Of a stretch of 35,161 nt of DNA, positions 7,763 through 15,493 are shown piece after piece. A program made the position numbers and the translations under genes. The stretch lies in the NCBI GenBank assembly GCA_046316025.1, contig JBKCXU010000072.1, positions 1 through 35,161 on the forward strand. Reading direction: 5' to 3'. Position 1 is the stretch's first letter, and each line of letters starts with the position of its first letter. The stretch comes from JAJTHJ01 sp046316025 (lineage in GTDB: Bacteria; Pseudomonadota; Gammaproteobacteria; Burkholderiales; Burkholderiaceae_F). The notes under the pieces were generated by a model. That model did no database searches. It was not told the DNA's origin and was given only the letters and a program-made list of their open reading frames with translations.

Positions 7763-8670
7763 TCGGGCGGGCGCTGCGGCGCGTTGCCGCGGCGCTGGCG
7801 GCGGCACTGTTGCCGCTCGCGCTTGCAGCGCAGACGATCGTCTTCAGTTTCGACGACGGCTTCGATCCGCGTGCGCAGCCCAACGCGGCGGCGCTCAACG
7901 CGCAGATGCTCAAGGCGCTGGCCGACGCCCAGGCGCGGGCGATCCTGTTCCCGGTGGGCAAGCGCGTCGATTCGCCGCCGGGGCTGGCGCTGGTGCGCGC
8001 GTGGTCGGACGCCGGGCATGCGATCGGCAATCACAGCTACTCGCACCTGAATCTTGGCTCGACCAAGGTGAGCGCCACGCAGTTCTGCGACGACGTGCTG
8101 GCCGCGCAGCGTGTGCTTGCCGGGTTCGGTGGTTGGACGCCGCGACTGCGCTTTCCGTACCTGAAAGAAGGCGACACCGCCGCTAAGCGCGATGCGGTGC
8201 GCGCCTGGATGCGGGCGCAGGGGTACCGGCCGGGGCCGGTCGGCATCGACGCCAGCGACTGGTACTACGACGAGCGCTTTGTCGCGTGGCGGCGCGCCCA
8301 CCCGCAGGGCGATCTCACCGCTTGGCGGGCGGCCTATCTCGATCATCTGCGCGACCGCGCGCGCTACTACGATGCGCTGGCGCAGGCCACACTCGGGCGG
8401 CGGCCGCCGCTGGTGCTGCTGCTGCACACCAACGAGATCAACGCGACTTTTCTGCCGGACGTGCTGGCGATGTTTCGCGCCGAAGGCTGGCGCATCGTCG
8501 ACGCCGAGGCCGCGTTTGCCGACCCGCTGTACGAGATGCAGCCCAACACGCTGCCCGCAGGCGAAAGCATCGTCTGGGCGCTGGCCAAGCAGGCGGGTCG
8601 CAGCGATCTGCGTTACCCGGCCGAGGACGACGTGTACGAGAAGCCCATCCTCGACCGCCTGGGACTGTAG
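7759..8670 (+). CDS. secreted polysaccharide deacetylase (NodB-homology, CE4)
   Basis: A 303-residue protein with a Sec-type leader of about 24 residues (RALRR, then an Ala/Leu core ending LALAAQ). The CE4 motifs are visible: FDDGF (D32, D33), the metal-binding HSYSH (H92, H96) and RFPYLKEG (R131). The later LLLHTNE supplies the final histidine motif. The family removes acetyl groups from cell-surface or extracellular polysaccharides such as chitin or peptidoglycan. The start is TTG 7759: GGAGGT lies just upstream, it forms a TTGA overlap with the preceding stop, and there is no other in-frame start that keeps the signal peptide. Confidence 0.87.
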   Translation: MIGRALRRVAAALAAALLPLALAAQTIVFSFDDGFDPRAQPNAAALNAQMLKALADAQARAILFPVGKRVDSPPGLALVRAWSDAGHAIGNHSYSHLNLGSTKVSATQFCDDVLAAQRVLAGFGGWTPRLRFPYLKEGDTAAKRDAVRAWMRAQGYRPGPVGIDASDWYYDERFVAWRRAHPQGDLTAWRAAYLDHLRDRARYYDALAQATLGRRPPLVLLLHTNEINATFLPDVLAMFRAEGWRIVDAEAAFADPLYEMQPNTLPAGESIVWALAKQAGRSDLRYPAEDDVYEKPILDRLGL

Positions 8671-8672
8671 TC

Positions 8673-9563
8673 ATGCCCCGCGTCGCCGCCAACGGCATCG
8701 AGCTCGAGTACGACCTGCAAGGCCCGCAGCGCGGGCCGGTGGTCGTGCTGATCATGGGGCTGGGCATGCAGCTCGTGTCCTGGCCGCAGGCGCTGGTCGA
8801 TCTGCTGGTGGCGCGCGGCTTGCGCGTGCTGCGGTTCGACAATCGCGATGCGGGTCTGTCCACGCAACTGGATGCGTTCCCGCCGCCGCGGCTGAGCCAG
8901 GCCTTCATGCGCGCGGCGTTCAACCTGCCGATTGCCGCGCCCTACCAGCTGGAAGACATGGCCGACGACACCGCGGCGCTGCTCGATGCGCTCGGCATCG
9001 GGCGCGCGCACATCGTCGGCGCCTCGATGGGCGGGATGATCGCGCAGACGATGGCCGCGCGGCACCGCGCGCGGGTGGCGACGCTGACCTCGATCATGTC
9101 CACCAGCGGCGCGCGCGGGCTGCCGCCGCCGCGGATCGAAGCCTTCCTCGCGCTGACGCGGCGGCCGTCGAAAAGCGCCTCGCTCGACAGGCTGGTTGCG
9201 CATTACGTGCATCTGTTCCAGGTGATCGGCAGCCCCGGCTACCCCACGCCCGCGGCCGAGCTGCGCGAGCGCATGCGCGGCGTGCTCGCCCGCGCTTACC
9301 GGCCAGATGGCACCGCGCGGCAGATGCTGGCAATCCTCGCGTCGGGCAGCCGCTCCTACGAGCTGACGACCGTCACTGCACCCACGCTGGTGATCCACGG
9401 CAAGGCCGACCCGCTGATCCCGCCCGCCTGCGGCGTCGACGTGGCGAACAAAGTGCCGGGCGCGCGGCTGGAGTTGATCGACGGCATGGGCCACGATCTG
9501 CCGGCGGCGCTGCTGCCGCGGTTGGCGGAGTCGATTGCGACCCATTGCCTGAGCACCCGATGA
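8673..9563 (+). CDS. alpha/beta hydrolase
   Basis: A 296-residue single-domain alpha/beta hydrolase. The oxyanion region is LIMGLGMQ, the strand-4 motif FDNRDAGLS, the nucleophile elbow GASMGG (S118), the acid Asp in HGKADPLIP, and the histidine in GMGHDLP. The overall pattern (MGLGMQ... FDNRDAGLST... GASMGGMIAQ) is that of hydrolases often annotated as carboxylesterases or methylesterases. The substrate is unknown. It begins 2 bases after the deacetylase stop and ends in a 4-nt overlap with the NTF2-like gene. Confidence 0.87.
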   Translation: MPRVAANGIELEYDLQGPQRGPVVVLIMGLGMQLVSWPQALVDLLVARGLRVLRFDNRDAGLSTQLDAFPPPRLSQAFMRAAFNLPIAAPYQLEDMADDTAALLDALGIGRAHIVGASMGGMIAQTMAARHRARVATLTSIMSTSGARGLPPPRIEAFLALTRRPSKSASLDRLVAHYVHLFQVIGSPGYPTPAAELRERMRGVLARAYRPDGTARQMLAILASGSRSYELTTVTAPTLVIHGKADPLIPPACGVDVANKVPGARLELIDGMGHDLPAALLPRLAESIATHCLSTR

Positions 9564-9946
9564 CCCTCTCTCTCGCCCAGGCCACCGATTGGCTCACCCG
9601 ATATGGACGCGCGTGGATCGAGCAGTCGCCCGAGCAGGCCGCCGCGCTCTTCACTGAGGACTGCCGCTACTTCGAAACGCCCTTCGATGCGCCGGCCATC
9701 GGCCGCGAGGGCGTGCGCGCCTACTGGCAGGCCGTGCCGGACGCGCAGCGCGACATCGAGTTCGTCTACCGCGTGCTCTCGATCGACGGGTGCACCGCGA
9801 TCGCCCACTGGCACGCGATCTTTACGCGCGTGGCGAGCGGCGAGCGCGTGCAACTGGACGGTGTGTTCGTGCTGGAGTTCGCGGACTCCGGCCTGTGCCA
9901 CACGCTGCGCGAGTGGTGGCACCGGCAGGTTCAGCCCGGTCAATAG
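9560..9946 (+). CDS. SnoaL/NTF2-like protein
   Basis: A 128-residue alpha+beta cone-fold protein. The pattern WIEQSPEQAAALFTEDCRYFETPFDAPAIGREGVRAYW is the classic SnoaL/NTF2-like start, followed by strands ending in REWWHRQ. Such proteins act as small hydrolases, isomerases or binding proteins; nothing identifies the ligand. ATG 9560 overlaps the upstream stop. It closes the nine-gene run, and its 3' end overlaps that of the convergent PPOX gene by 7 bp. Confidence 0.82.
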   Translation: MTLSLAQATDWLTRYGRAWIEQSPEQAAALFTEDCRYFETPFDAPAIGREGVRAYWQAVPDAQRDIEFVYRVLSIDGCTAIAHWHAIFTRVASGERVQLDGVFVLEFADSGLCHTLREWWHRQVQPGQ

Positions 9947-10560
9947 AGGGTCTGGCGCTGCCGCTGCGGCAGTTCGCGGTCATAAGCTTCGCCGCCAAGC
10001 TCGCCGCCACTGAGCGCCGCGAGCACGGCGCCAGCGGTAGCCACGTCGATCTGGGCACGGTCCGGTGCCGGCGCCCATAGCTGCGCCCGCTGGATCGCCC
10101 GAGCACACTGGAAGAACACGGTTTCCACGGCAATCGTCAGCACACACTGCGGCGGCTTGCCCTGCACCGCAAAGCGCGCGAGCAGCGTCGGCTCGACACT
10201 GATGCGCGCGCGGCCGTTGACGCGCAAGGTTTCGCCCAAGCCAGGGATCATGAAGAGCAGCGCCACGCGCGGGTCGGCGATGATGTTGCGCAGGCTGTCG
10301 ATCCGGTTGTTGCCGCGCCGCTCGGGCAGCAGCAGCGTGTGCTCGTTCTCCACCACGACAAAGCCCGGCGCGTCGCCCCGCGGTGAGGCGTCCAATCCGT
10401 CGGGGCCACAGGTGGCGAGTACCGCGAAGGGCGAAGCCTCGATCCAGCGCCGATACACCGGCGGGATGAACGAAACCTCCTTGCGGCGCGAGGCTGCGTT
10501 GACCGAGCCGTAGAGCGCAGCCAGCTCGCCTTCGGTTTCGATCGAGTCGCCTCGCGCCAT
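9940..10560 (-). CDS. pyridoxamine 5'-phosphate oxidase-like flavoprotein (PPOX family)
   Basis: A 206-residue split-barrel protein of the general PPOX family. The core is FAVLATCGPDGLDASPRGDAPGFV then LLLPERRGNNRIDSLRNIIADPRVALLFMIPG, the pattern of FMN-binding members annotated as general stress or MSMEG_1061-like proteins. It lacks the features of true PdxH and is probably an FMN- or F420-type reductase or oxidase. It begins 6 bp after the PhnW stop, so it is the last gene of the leftward phosphonate unit. A role in AEP use is not established; it might deal with a reactive aldehyde or with pyridoxal metabolism, but this is speculation. Confidence 0.85.
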   Translation of the reverse strand: MARGDSIETEGELAALYGSVNAASRRKEVSFIPPVYRRWIEASPFAVLATCGPDGLDASPRGDAPGFVVVENEHTLLLPERRGNNRIDSLRNIIADPRVALLFMIPGLGETLRVNGRARISVEPTLLARFAVQGKPPQCVLTIAVETVFFQCARAIQRAQLWAPAPDRAQIDVATAGAVLAALSGGELGGEAYDRELPQRQRQTLY

Positions 10561-10566
10561 CGGTGG

Positions 10567-11691
10567 TTACGCCGCCCGCGCCACCTGCCCGATGCCGATT
10601 TCTTTCAGCACCTCCGCCACCGCCGCCACCACGTTGCGCATCTCGTTGGCGTCGATGGCGCCGATGCAGCCGACCCGGAACGTCTCCGCCGTGGTGAGCT
10701 TGCCCGGATACAGGATGTAGCCGCGGTCGCGCACCTTGGCGTAGAAGGTCTTGAAGTCGTAGGCGGGGTCGGCCGGCGCGTGGAAGGTGACGATGATCGG
10801 CGCCTGCACTTCGGGCGCGAGATACGGGCGAAAGCCCAGCGCCTGCATGCCGGCCTCCAGCGTCTCGTAATTGGCGCGGTAGCGCGCGAGCCGCGCGGGC
10901 TGGCCGCCTTCGGCCAGGTATTGATCGACCGCGGCGCGCAGCGCGGCCACCACGTGCGTGGGCGGTGTGTAGCGCCACTGCGTGGTCTTCTCCATGTAGA
11001 CGTACTGGTCGTGCAGATCCATCGCCAGCGAGTGCGCGTTACCGGCGCTGGCCTGAAGCACGCTCTTGCGCAGCAGCACGAAGCCCATGCCGGGCACGCC
11101 TTCGAGGCATTTGCCGCTGGCGGCGACCAGCGCGTCGAAGGGCACTGTGCGCACGTCGATCGGCAGCGCGGCGAAGGAGCTCATCGCATCGACGATCAAG
11201 CCCACGCCGCGCCGCGCGCAGACTTGCGCGATGCCGGCGAGGTCGTTGAGTAGCCCGGCACCGGTCTCGCAATGCACCTGCGCGACGTGCGTGATCGCCG
11301 GGTCGGCGGCGAGCGCGGCTTGCACCACTTGCGCGGTCGCGGGTTGGTCTTCGGGCACCGGCAGATCGACCACGGCGCGCCCGAGGTACTTGCAGATCTT
11401 GACGATCCGCGCGCAGTAGGCGCCGTTGTTGGGCACGAGCACGCGGCCCGTGCGCGGCACCACGGTGCCGATGGCCGCCTCCACCGAGAACGTGCCGCTG
11501 CCCTGCAAGGGCACGCAGGTTATCTCGTCGCCGCCGTCGACGATGGCCACCAGATCGCGCCGCAAACTGGCGGTGACCTGGTTGAAGGCGGCGTCCCACG
11601 AGCCCCAGTCGCGCAGCATCGCCTGCTTGGTCGCGAGCGAGGTGGTCAGCGGGCCGGGAGTGAGCAGTACGGGGTCGTTGCCGACGATCAT
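10567..11691 (-). CDS. phnW: 2-aminoethylphosphonate:pyruvate aminotransferase
   Basis: A 374-residue class V, PLP-dependent aminotransferase that converts 2-aminoethylphosphonate and pyruvate into phosphonoacetaldehyde and L-alanine in the cytoplasm. It begins LLTPGPLTTS. The PLP lysine lies in AASGKCLEGVPG (K194), with the cofactor-contacting Asp in VDAMSS (D168) and the C-terminal TFRVGCIG block. These and the length match PhnW. ATG 11691 has GAGGGG upstream. The transporter genes before it and the PhnA/PhnY genes across the divergent promoter support PhnW over the related alanine:glyoxylate transaminases. Confidence 0.93.
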   Translation of the reverse strand: MIVGNDPVLLTPGPLTTSLATKQAMLRDWGSWDAAFNQVTASLRRDLVAIVDGGDEITCVPLQGSGTFSVEAAIGTVVPRTGRVLVPNNGAYCARIVKICKYLGRAVVDLPVPEDQPATAQVVQAALAADPAITHVAQVHCETGAGLLNDLAGIAQVCARRGVGLIVDAMSSFAALPIDVRTVPFDALVAASGKCLEGVPGMGFVLLRKSVLQASAGNAHSLAMDLHDQYVYMEKTTQWRYTPPTHVVAALRAAVDQYLAEGGQPARLARYRANYETLEAGMQALGFRPYLAPEVQAPIIVTFHAPADPAYDFKTFYAKVRDRGYILYPGKLTTAETFRVGCIGAIDANEMRNVVAAVAEVLKEIGIGQVARAA

Positions 11692-11733
11692 GATCTTCCC
11701 CCTCTTGAACGAGCGCGATAGTAGAACGACGAT

Positions 11734-12363
11734 TCAGCCGGCCGGTGCGTCCTGATCGAGCAGCGCCGCACGCGGCACCACGGTCGCCGCGGCAAGCAGC
11801 GCACCCGGCGCGACGACGGCGTTGGCGCCGATCCGTGCGCCGTCGCCGATCAAAGCACCGAACTTGTCCACGCCGGTCGCAACCCGTTGGTCGCCAATGC
11901 ACACGCGGATTTCCTTGTCGGCGCGCTCGTTGCGGTAGTTGCAGACGATGGCGCCGGCTTCGAGGTTGACGCCGCGGCCCAAAATCGAGTCGCCGACGAA
12001 GTTGAAGTGCGCGAGCTTGCTGCCGGCGAAGACGAAAGAGGATTTCAACTCCGCACCAGGGCCGACGATGCAGTTGGCGTCGAGCCAACAGCCGCCGCGC
12101 AGGTAGGCACCCGCCGCGACAAAGCAACCCGGCCCGACGATCAGCGGGCCTTTGAGTACCGCGCCGGGTTCGATGGTGGCGGTACGGTGGATTGCGATCT
12201 CGTCCGTGACGACGAAGGCGTCGTGTTCCAGTTCGGCCAGCAGCGTGCGCACCAGCGCGGCCGATTGCGCCGTCAGTTGCCAAGGCGCCTGCCCCTGCCA
12301 CTGCGCCGGCACCCAGGTCGCAAAGGCAGCGATGTAGCGGTCGATGTCGATGGCAGCCGACAC
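11734..12363 (-). CDS. left-handed beta-helix acyltransferase (GlmU C-terminal-like) in the phosphonate operon
   Basis: A 209-residue protein. A helical N-terminus of about 50 residues is followed by hexapeptide-repeat coils (ATIEPGAVLKGPLIVGPGCFVAAGAYLRG and on). The block SKLAHFNFVGDSILGRGVNLEAGAIVCNYRNE closely follows the acetyltransferase half of GlmU and sugar-phosphate relatives, including the histidine used as general base. It should be a trimeric acyl-CoA-dependent acyltransferase. It is not the GNAT-type AEP acetyltransferase PhnO, and the acceptor is unknown. The start is GTG 12363, since no in-frame ATG keeps the N-terminus. It lies 7 bp after the permease stop and 42 bp before PhnW, so it is firmly inside the operon. 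Confidence 0.82.
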   Translation of the reverse strand: MSAAIDIDRYIAAFATWVPAQWQGQAPWQLTAQSAALVRTLLAELEHDAFVVTDEIAIHRTATIEPGAVLKGPLIVGPGCFVAAGAYLRGGCWLDANCIVGPGAELKSSFVFAGSKLAHFNFVGDSILGRGVNLEAGAIVCNYRNERADKEIRVCIGDQRVATGVDKFGALIGDGARIGANAVVAPGALLAAATVVPRAALLDQDAPAG

Positions 12364-12370
12364 GCCCGGA

Positions 12371-14095
12371 TCACCGCCGCCGCCAGGCCTGCGTGCGGCG
12401 GATCAGCCACGCCTCCAGGACGAAAGCCAGCGCGGTGACGACCGCCGAGGTGGCGACGATCAAGGTCGCCATCGCCGCGGCCGAAGCGACGTTGCCGGCC
12501 TCGTCCAGCTGCACGATGGAAATCGAGGCCAGCGTGGTCTTGGGCGAGTACAGGAACACGACCGCCGAGATGGTCGTCATCGCGTTGACGAAGTAGTAGC
12601 GGCCGATGTCGAGGATCGACGGCAGGCACACCGGCACCGTCACGCGCCAGAAGGTCTTGTAAAACGGCACCCGCAGCGAGGCGGACACCGACTCGAATTC
12701 GTTGTCCAGTTGCTTTAACGCCGTGGCTGCGGTCAGGTGGCTGCTGCTGTAGAAGTGCACGACGGTGGAGAGCACCAGGATCGTCATCGTCCCGTACAAC
12801 ACGTTGAGCGGGTTGGCCGGCGCGTTGAAGAACAGGATGTAGCCGATGCCCAGCACCAGCCCCGGCACCGCCATCGGCAGCATCGCCAGCAGTTGCAGCG
12901 GGCCGCGCAGCCAACCAAAGCCGCGCGAGCGGTCCAGCCCGGTTTTCTCCATCCAGTAGGCGCCGGCGAAGGTGACCGCGGTGCCGGCGACCGCGCAGCA
13001 GGCGGCCATCACCAGGCTGTTGCGCCAGGCTTGCTCGACACCCGCCTCCTCGAAACCGAAGGTGTAGTGGTTAAGCGTGAAGGACAGGTCGTACGGCCAG
13101 ATCTTGACGAAGGAGCCGAACACCGCCATGCCGATCACCAGCAGCAGCGCGGCGGACAGCAGGATCACGTAGGCGAGCAGCAGCGCATCGCGCAGCCGCT
13201 CGGGCTTGGGCGCATAAGGCACGCTGCGCGCGGTAAGCAGCGCGCTTTGCTTGCGGCGCACGATGGTGTCGATCACGAAAGCCGCCACCGCCGGCAGCAG
13301 CAGCACCAGCCCGACCACCGCGCCGAGCGAGAAGTTCTGCTGGCCGATCACCTGCTTGTAGATGTCGATGGCCAGCACCGAGGTATTGCCGCCAATCACC
13401 TTGGGCACGCCGAACTCGGACACCGCCATCGTGAACACGACCAGCGCCGCCGAGATCAATCCATAGCGCGCGCCGGGCAGCGTGATCGTCCAGAACTTGC
13501 GCCAACCGGGGGTGGCGAGCGCATCGGCGGCCTCGTACAGCCGCGCGTCGGACAGGGCGAGGCCGGCCAGCAGGATCATCACCGCGTGCGGAAACGAGGC
13601 GAAGCTCATCGCCAGCACCATGCCCGGCATGCCGTAGACCGTCTGCACGCCGAACCAGCCGAGGACGAACTTGAGCCACCCCTGATTACCGAAGAGATAG
13701 ATGAACGACAACCCCGCCAGCATCGACGGCGCCAGGATCGGCAGCAGCGCGATGCCGCGCCACAGACCCTTGAGCGGGATGCAGGAGCGCTGGATCGCGT
13801 AAGCGAAGAGAAAGGCCAGCGGCACGGTGATCGCGGTGGTCAGCCCCGCGAAGACGAGCGTGTTGGTGGCCGAGCGGGCAAAAGCGGGGGTGGCGAAGTA
13901 GACGGTGAAGTTGGCGAGCCCGACGAAGACGCCGGCGCGGTCTTCCAGGCTGCGAATGAAGAGCGTTGCCAGCGGCGCGGCGAGGAAGACGAGCAGTGCC
14001 ACCGCCAGCAGGATCACGCCGCCGCGGGCGGCGATGGCTTCGGTCGCGAGTTGGAGCGACAGGCGAAGGCGGGGGGAGCCGAGCGCGGCGCTCAT
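12371..14095 (-). CDS. AEP ABC transporter, fused double permease (PhnU/PhnV-type)
   Basis: A 574-residue membrane protein with about twelve hydrophobic segments in two homologous halves. Each half has a cytoplasmic EAA loop that docks the ATPase: LYEAADALATPGWRKFWTITLP in the first, and FESVSASLRVPFYKTFWRVTVP in the second, where the EAA residues are degenerate. This single-chain layout is that of the putative 2-aminoethylphosphonate permeases of betaproteobacteria, related to iron(III)/putrescine-type importers. It forms the channel for AEP between the binding protein (15494-16519) and the ATPase (14273-15352). ATG 14095 is preferred; a GTG 12 bases upstream is possible. Confidence 0.88.
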   Translation of the reverse strand: MSAALGSPRLRLSLQLATEAIAARGGVILLAVALLVFLAAPLATLFIRSLEDRAGVFVGLANFTVYFATPAFARSATNTLVFAGLTTAITVPLAFLFAYAIQRSCIPLKGLWRGIALLPILAPSMLAGLSFIYLFGNQGWLKFVLGWFGVQTVYGMPGMVLAMSFASFPHAVMILLAGLALSDARLYEAADALATPGWRKFWTITLPGARYGLISAALVVFTMAVSEFGVPKVIGGNTSVLAIDIYKQVIGQQNFSLGAVVGLVLLLPAVAAFVIDTIVRRKQSALLTARSVPYAPKPERLRDALLLAYVILLSAALLLVIGMAVFGSFVKIWPYDLSFTLNHYTFGFEEAGVEQAWRNSLVMAACCAVAGTAVTFAGAYWMEKTGLDRSRGFGWLRGPLQLLAMLPMAVPGLVLGIGYILFFNAPANPLNVLYGTMTILVLSTVVHFYSSSHLTAATALKQLDNEFESVSASLRVPFYKTFWRVTVPVCLPSILDIGRYYFVNAMTTISAVVFLYSPKTTLASISIVQLDEAGNVASAAAMATLIVATSAVVTALAFVLEAWLIRRTQAWRRR

Positions 14096-14141
14096 GGAAG
14101 GCGGCACCTGCCGAGGGCGGCGATTCGACTCTGGGCCAACA

Positions 14142-14229
14142 GTCTTCCCTCACCCCAACCCCTCTCCCGGGGGGAGAGGGGCTCTTCTTCCCTCTCCCCC
14201 CGGGAGAGGGACCGAGGGTGAGGGAAGAC
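14142..14229. repeat. 88-bp near-perfect palindrome between transporter genes
   Basis: The outer arms are a perfect 14-bp inverted repeat (14142-14155 and 14216-14229). The inner blocks 14159-14181 and 14090-region counterpart 14190-14210 are reverse complements of each other over 21 bases, and each is itself close to a small hairpin (CCCTCTCCC / GGGAGAGGG type). The element lies in the 177-bp gap between the ATPase stop and the permease start, so the operon transcript would carry a very stable hairpin that could protect upstream message or damp downstream expression. A partial second copy is at 85-114. Confidence 0.9.
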
Positions 14230-14272
14230 CGTCGCCACGAAGTTCATCAGTGCACGCCGCTCACGCGTCACA

Positions 14273-15352
14273 TCAGGAAGGCAACGCAAACACCCGCACC
14301 CGCTCCCCGCGCAGCGCAAAGGGCAGCGTGGCACCTTCGCGCACGCCGAGTTCGAGCGCCTGGTTCAGCGAGCAGTAGACCAGCATCCGCTGGCCGTCGA
14401 AGCCGTCCACCTCCACCTGCGCCATGCAGTAAGTGCCGAGAAAGTCCAGCGTCTTGACTGTCCCGCGCAGCGCATTGGGCATCTGCTCGACCGGGCCGGT
14501 ATCGGCCAGCACGCGGTCTTCGGGGCGCAGGTAAAGGCGCACCTTTTGCCCGGCGGCCACGCCGTTCGCGCCGGTGGCGATCTGCACGCGGCCCACGCGG
14601 TAGCGACCCTCGCCCAGGCTTTCGGCCGCGAGCACGTTGACCTTGCCGATGAAGTCGGCAACGAACGGAGACGCGGGCCGCTCATAGATCTCCAGCGGCG
14701 TGCCGACCTGCTCGATCGTGCCGTGGTTCATCACCACGATCCGGTCGGCCATCGACAGCGCTTCTTCCTGATCGTGAGTGACGAGAATGGTGGTCACGCC
14801 CAGCCGCCGCTGCAACTGGCGGATTTCGCCCCGCAGCCGCTCGCGCTCCTTGGCGTCCAGCGCGGACAGTGGCTCGTCGAGCAGCAGCAAACTGGGCGCA
14901 GTGGCAAGCGCGCGCGCCAGCGCGATGCGCTGCTGCTGGCCGCCGGACATCTGCGCCGGGTACTTCTTGCCGGAGTCGGGCAGGCCGACCAGCGTGAGCA
15001 GTTCGGCCACCCGCGCGTCGATGGCGGCGCGTCCGGCGCGGCGGTTGACCAGACCGTAGGCGACGTTGTCGCGGATCGTCAAGTTGGGGAAGAGCGCGTA
15101 GGACTGAAAGACGATGCCGTAGTCGCGCGCCGCCGGCGGTGCCTGCGAGACATCGCGCCCGTTTTGAATCACGCGGCCGGCGGTTTGCGTCTCCAGCCCG
15201 GCGACGATGCGCAGCAACGTGGTCTTGCCGCAGCCGGACGGGCCGAGAAAGCAGATCAGTTCGCCACGCTCAACCGCGAGGTCGATCGAGCGGAGCGCGA
15301 CGAAGGCGCCGAAGGCTTTGTGGATGCCTTCGAGGCGCAGGGCGGGTTCCAT
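14273..15352 (-). CDS. AEP ABC transporter ATP-binding protein (PhnT-type)
   Basis: A 359-residue ABC ATPase. The Walker A motif is GPSGCGKTT (residues 37-45), the Q-loop VFQSYALFPNLT (about 81-92), the signature MSGGQQQR (135-142), Walker B LLLLDEPLSALD (155-166) and the switch histidine in LVTHDQEEAL. A C-terminal TOBE domain (about 270-359) carries LYLRPEDR. These are the features of the spermidine/iron(III) importer class to which PhnT belongs. It powers the fused permease encoded next. ATG 15352 lies 141 bp after the binding-protein stop. Confidence 0.9.
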   Translation of the reverse strand: MEPALRLEGIHKAFGAFVALRSIDLAVERGELICFLGPSGCGKTTLLRIVAGLETQTAGRVIQNGRDVSQAPPAARDYGIVFQSYALFPNLTIRDNVAYGLVNRRAGRAAIDARVAELLTLVGLPDSGKKYPAQMSGGQQQRIALARALATAPSLLLLDEPLSALDAKERERLRGEIRQLQRRLGVTTILVTHDQEEALSMADRIVVMNHGTIEQVGTPLEIYERPASPFVADFIGKVNVLAAESLGEGRYRVGRVQIATGANGVAAGQKVRLYLRPEDRVLADTGPVEQMPNALRGTVKTLDFLGTYCMAQVEVDGFDGQRMLVYCSLNQALELGVREGATLPFALRGERVRVFALPS

Positions 15353-15441
15353 GGGTACGGAAGGTGAAAATGACGCGGCCCGCGGCCGCTGTGATCGCGC
15401 TACGCGCTCGGTGCACTGATCGCCCGAGCGCGGAGCTCATA

Positions 15442-15456
15442 GCCCGCACAACGGGC
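15442..15456 (-). terminator. possible hairpin after the binding-protein gene
   Basis: GCCCG and CGGGC form a 5-bp stem around a 5-nt loop, about 40 bases after the binding-protein stop in the leftward direction, with no U-tract. It may be a partial terminator or an mRNA-stabilising hairpin that keeps the binding protein more abundant than the membrane components. Weak evidence. Confidence 0.25.
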
Positions 15457-15493
15457 GTTCACAGGCAGCGCAGCCGCCGTCATCTCCACCGCA

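Noticed and set aside
12737..14221. Long rightward open frame (about 494 codons) opposite the permease gene
   Set aside because: Translation is His/Gln/Arg/Gly-rich with no family pattern; it is the antisense shadow of a clear membrane protein in GC-rich DNA.
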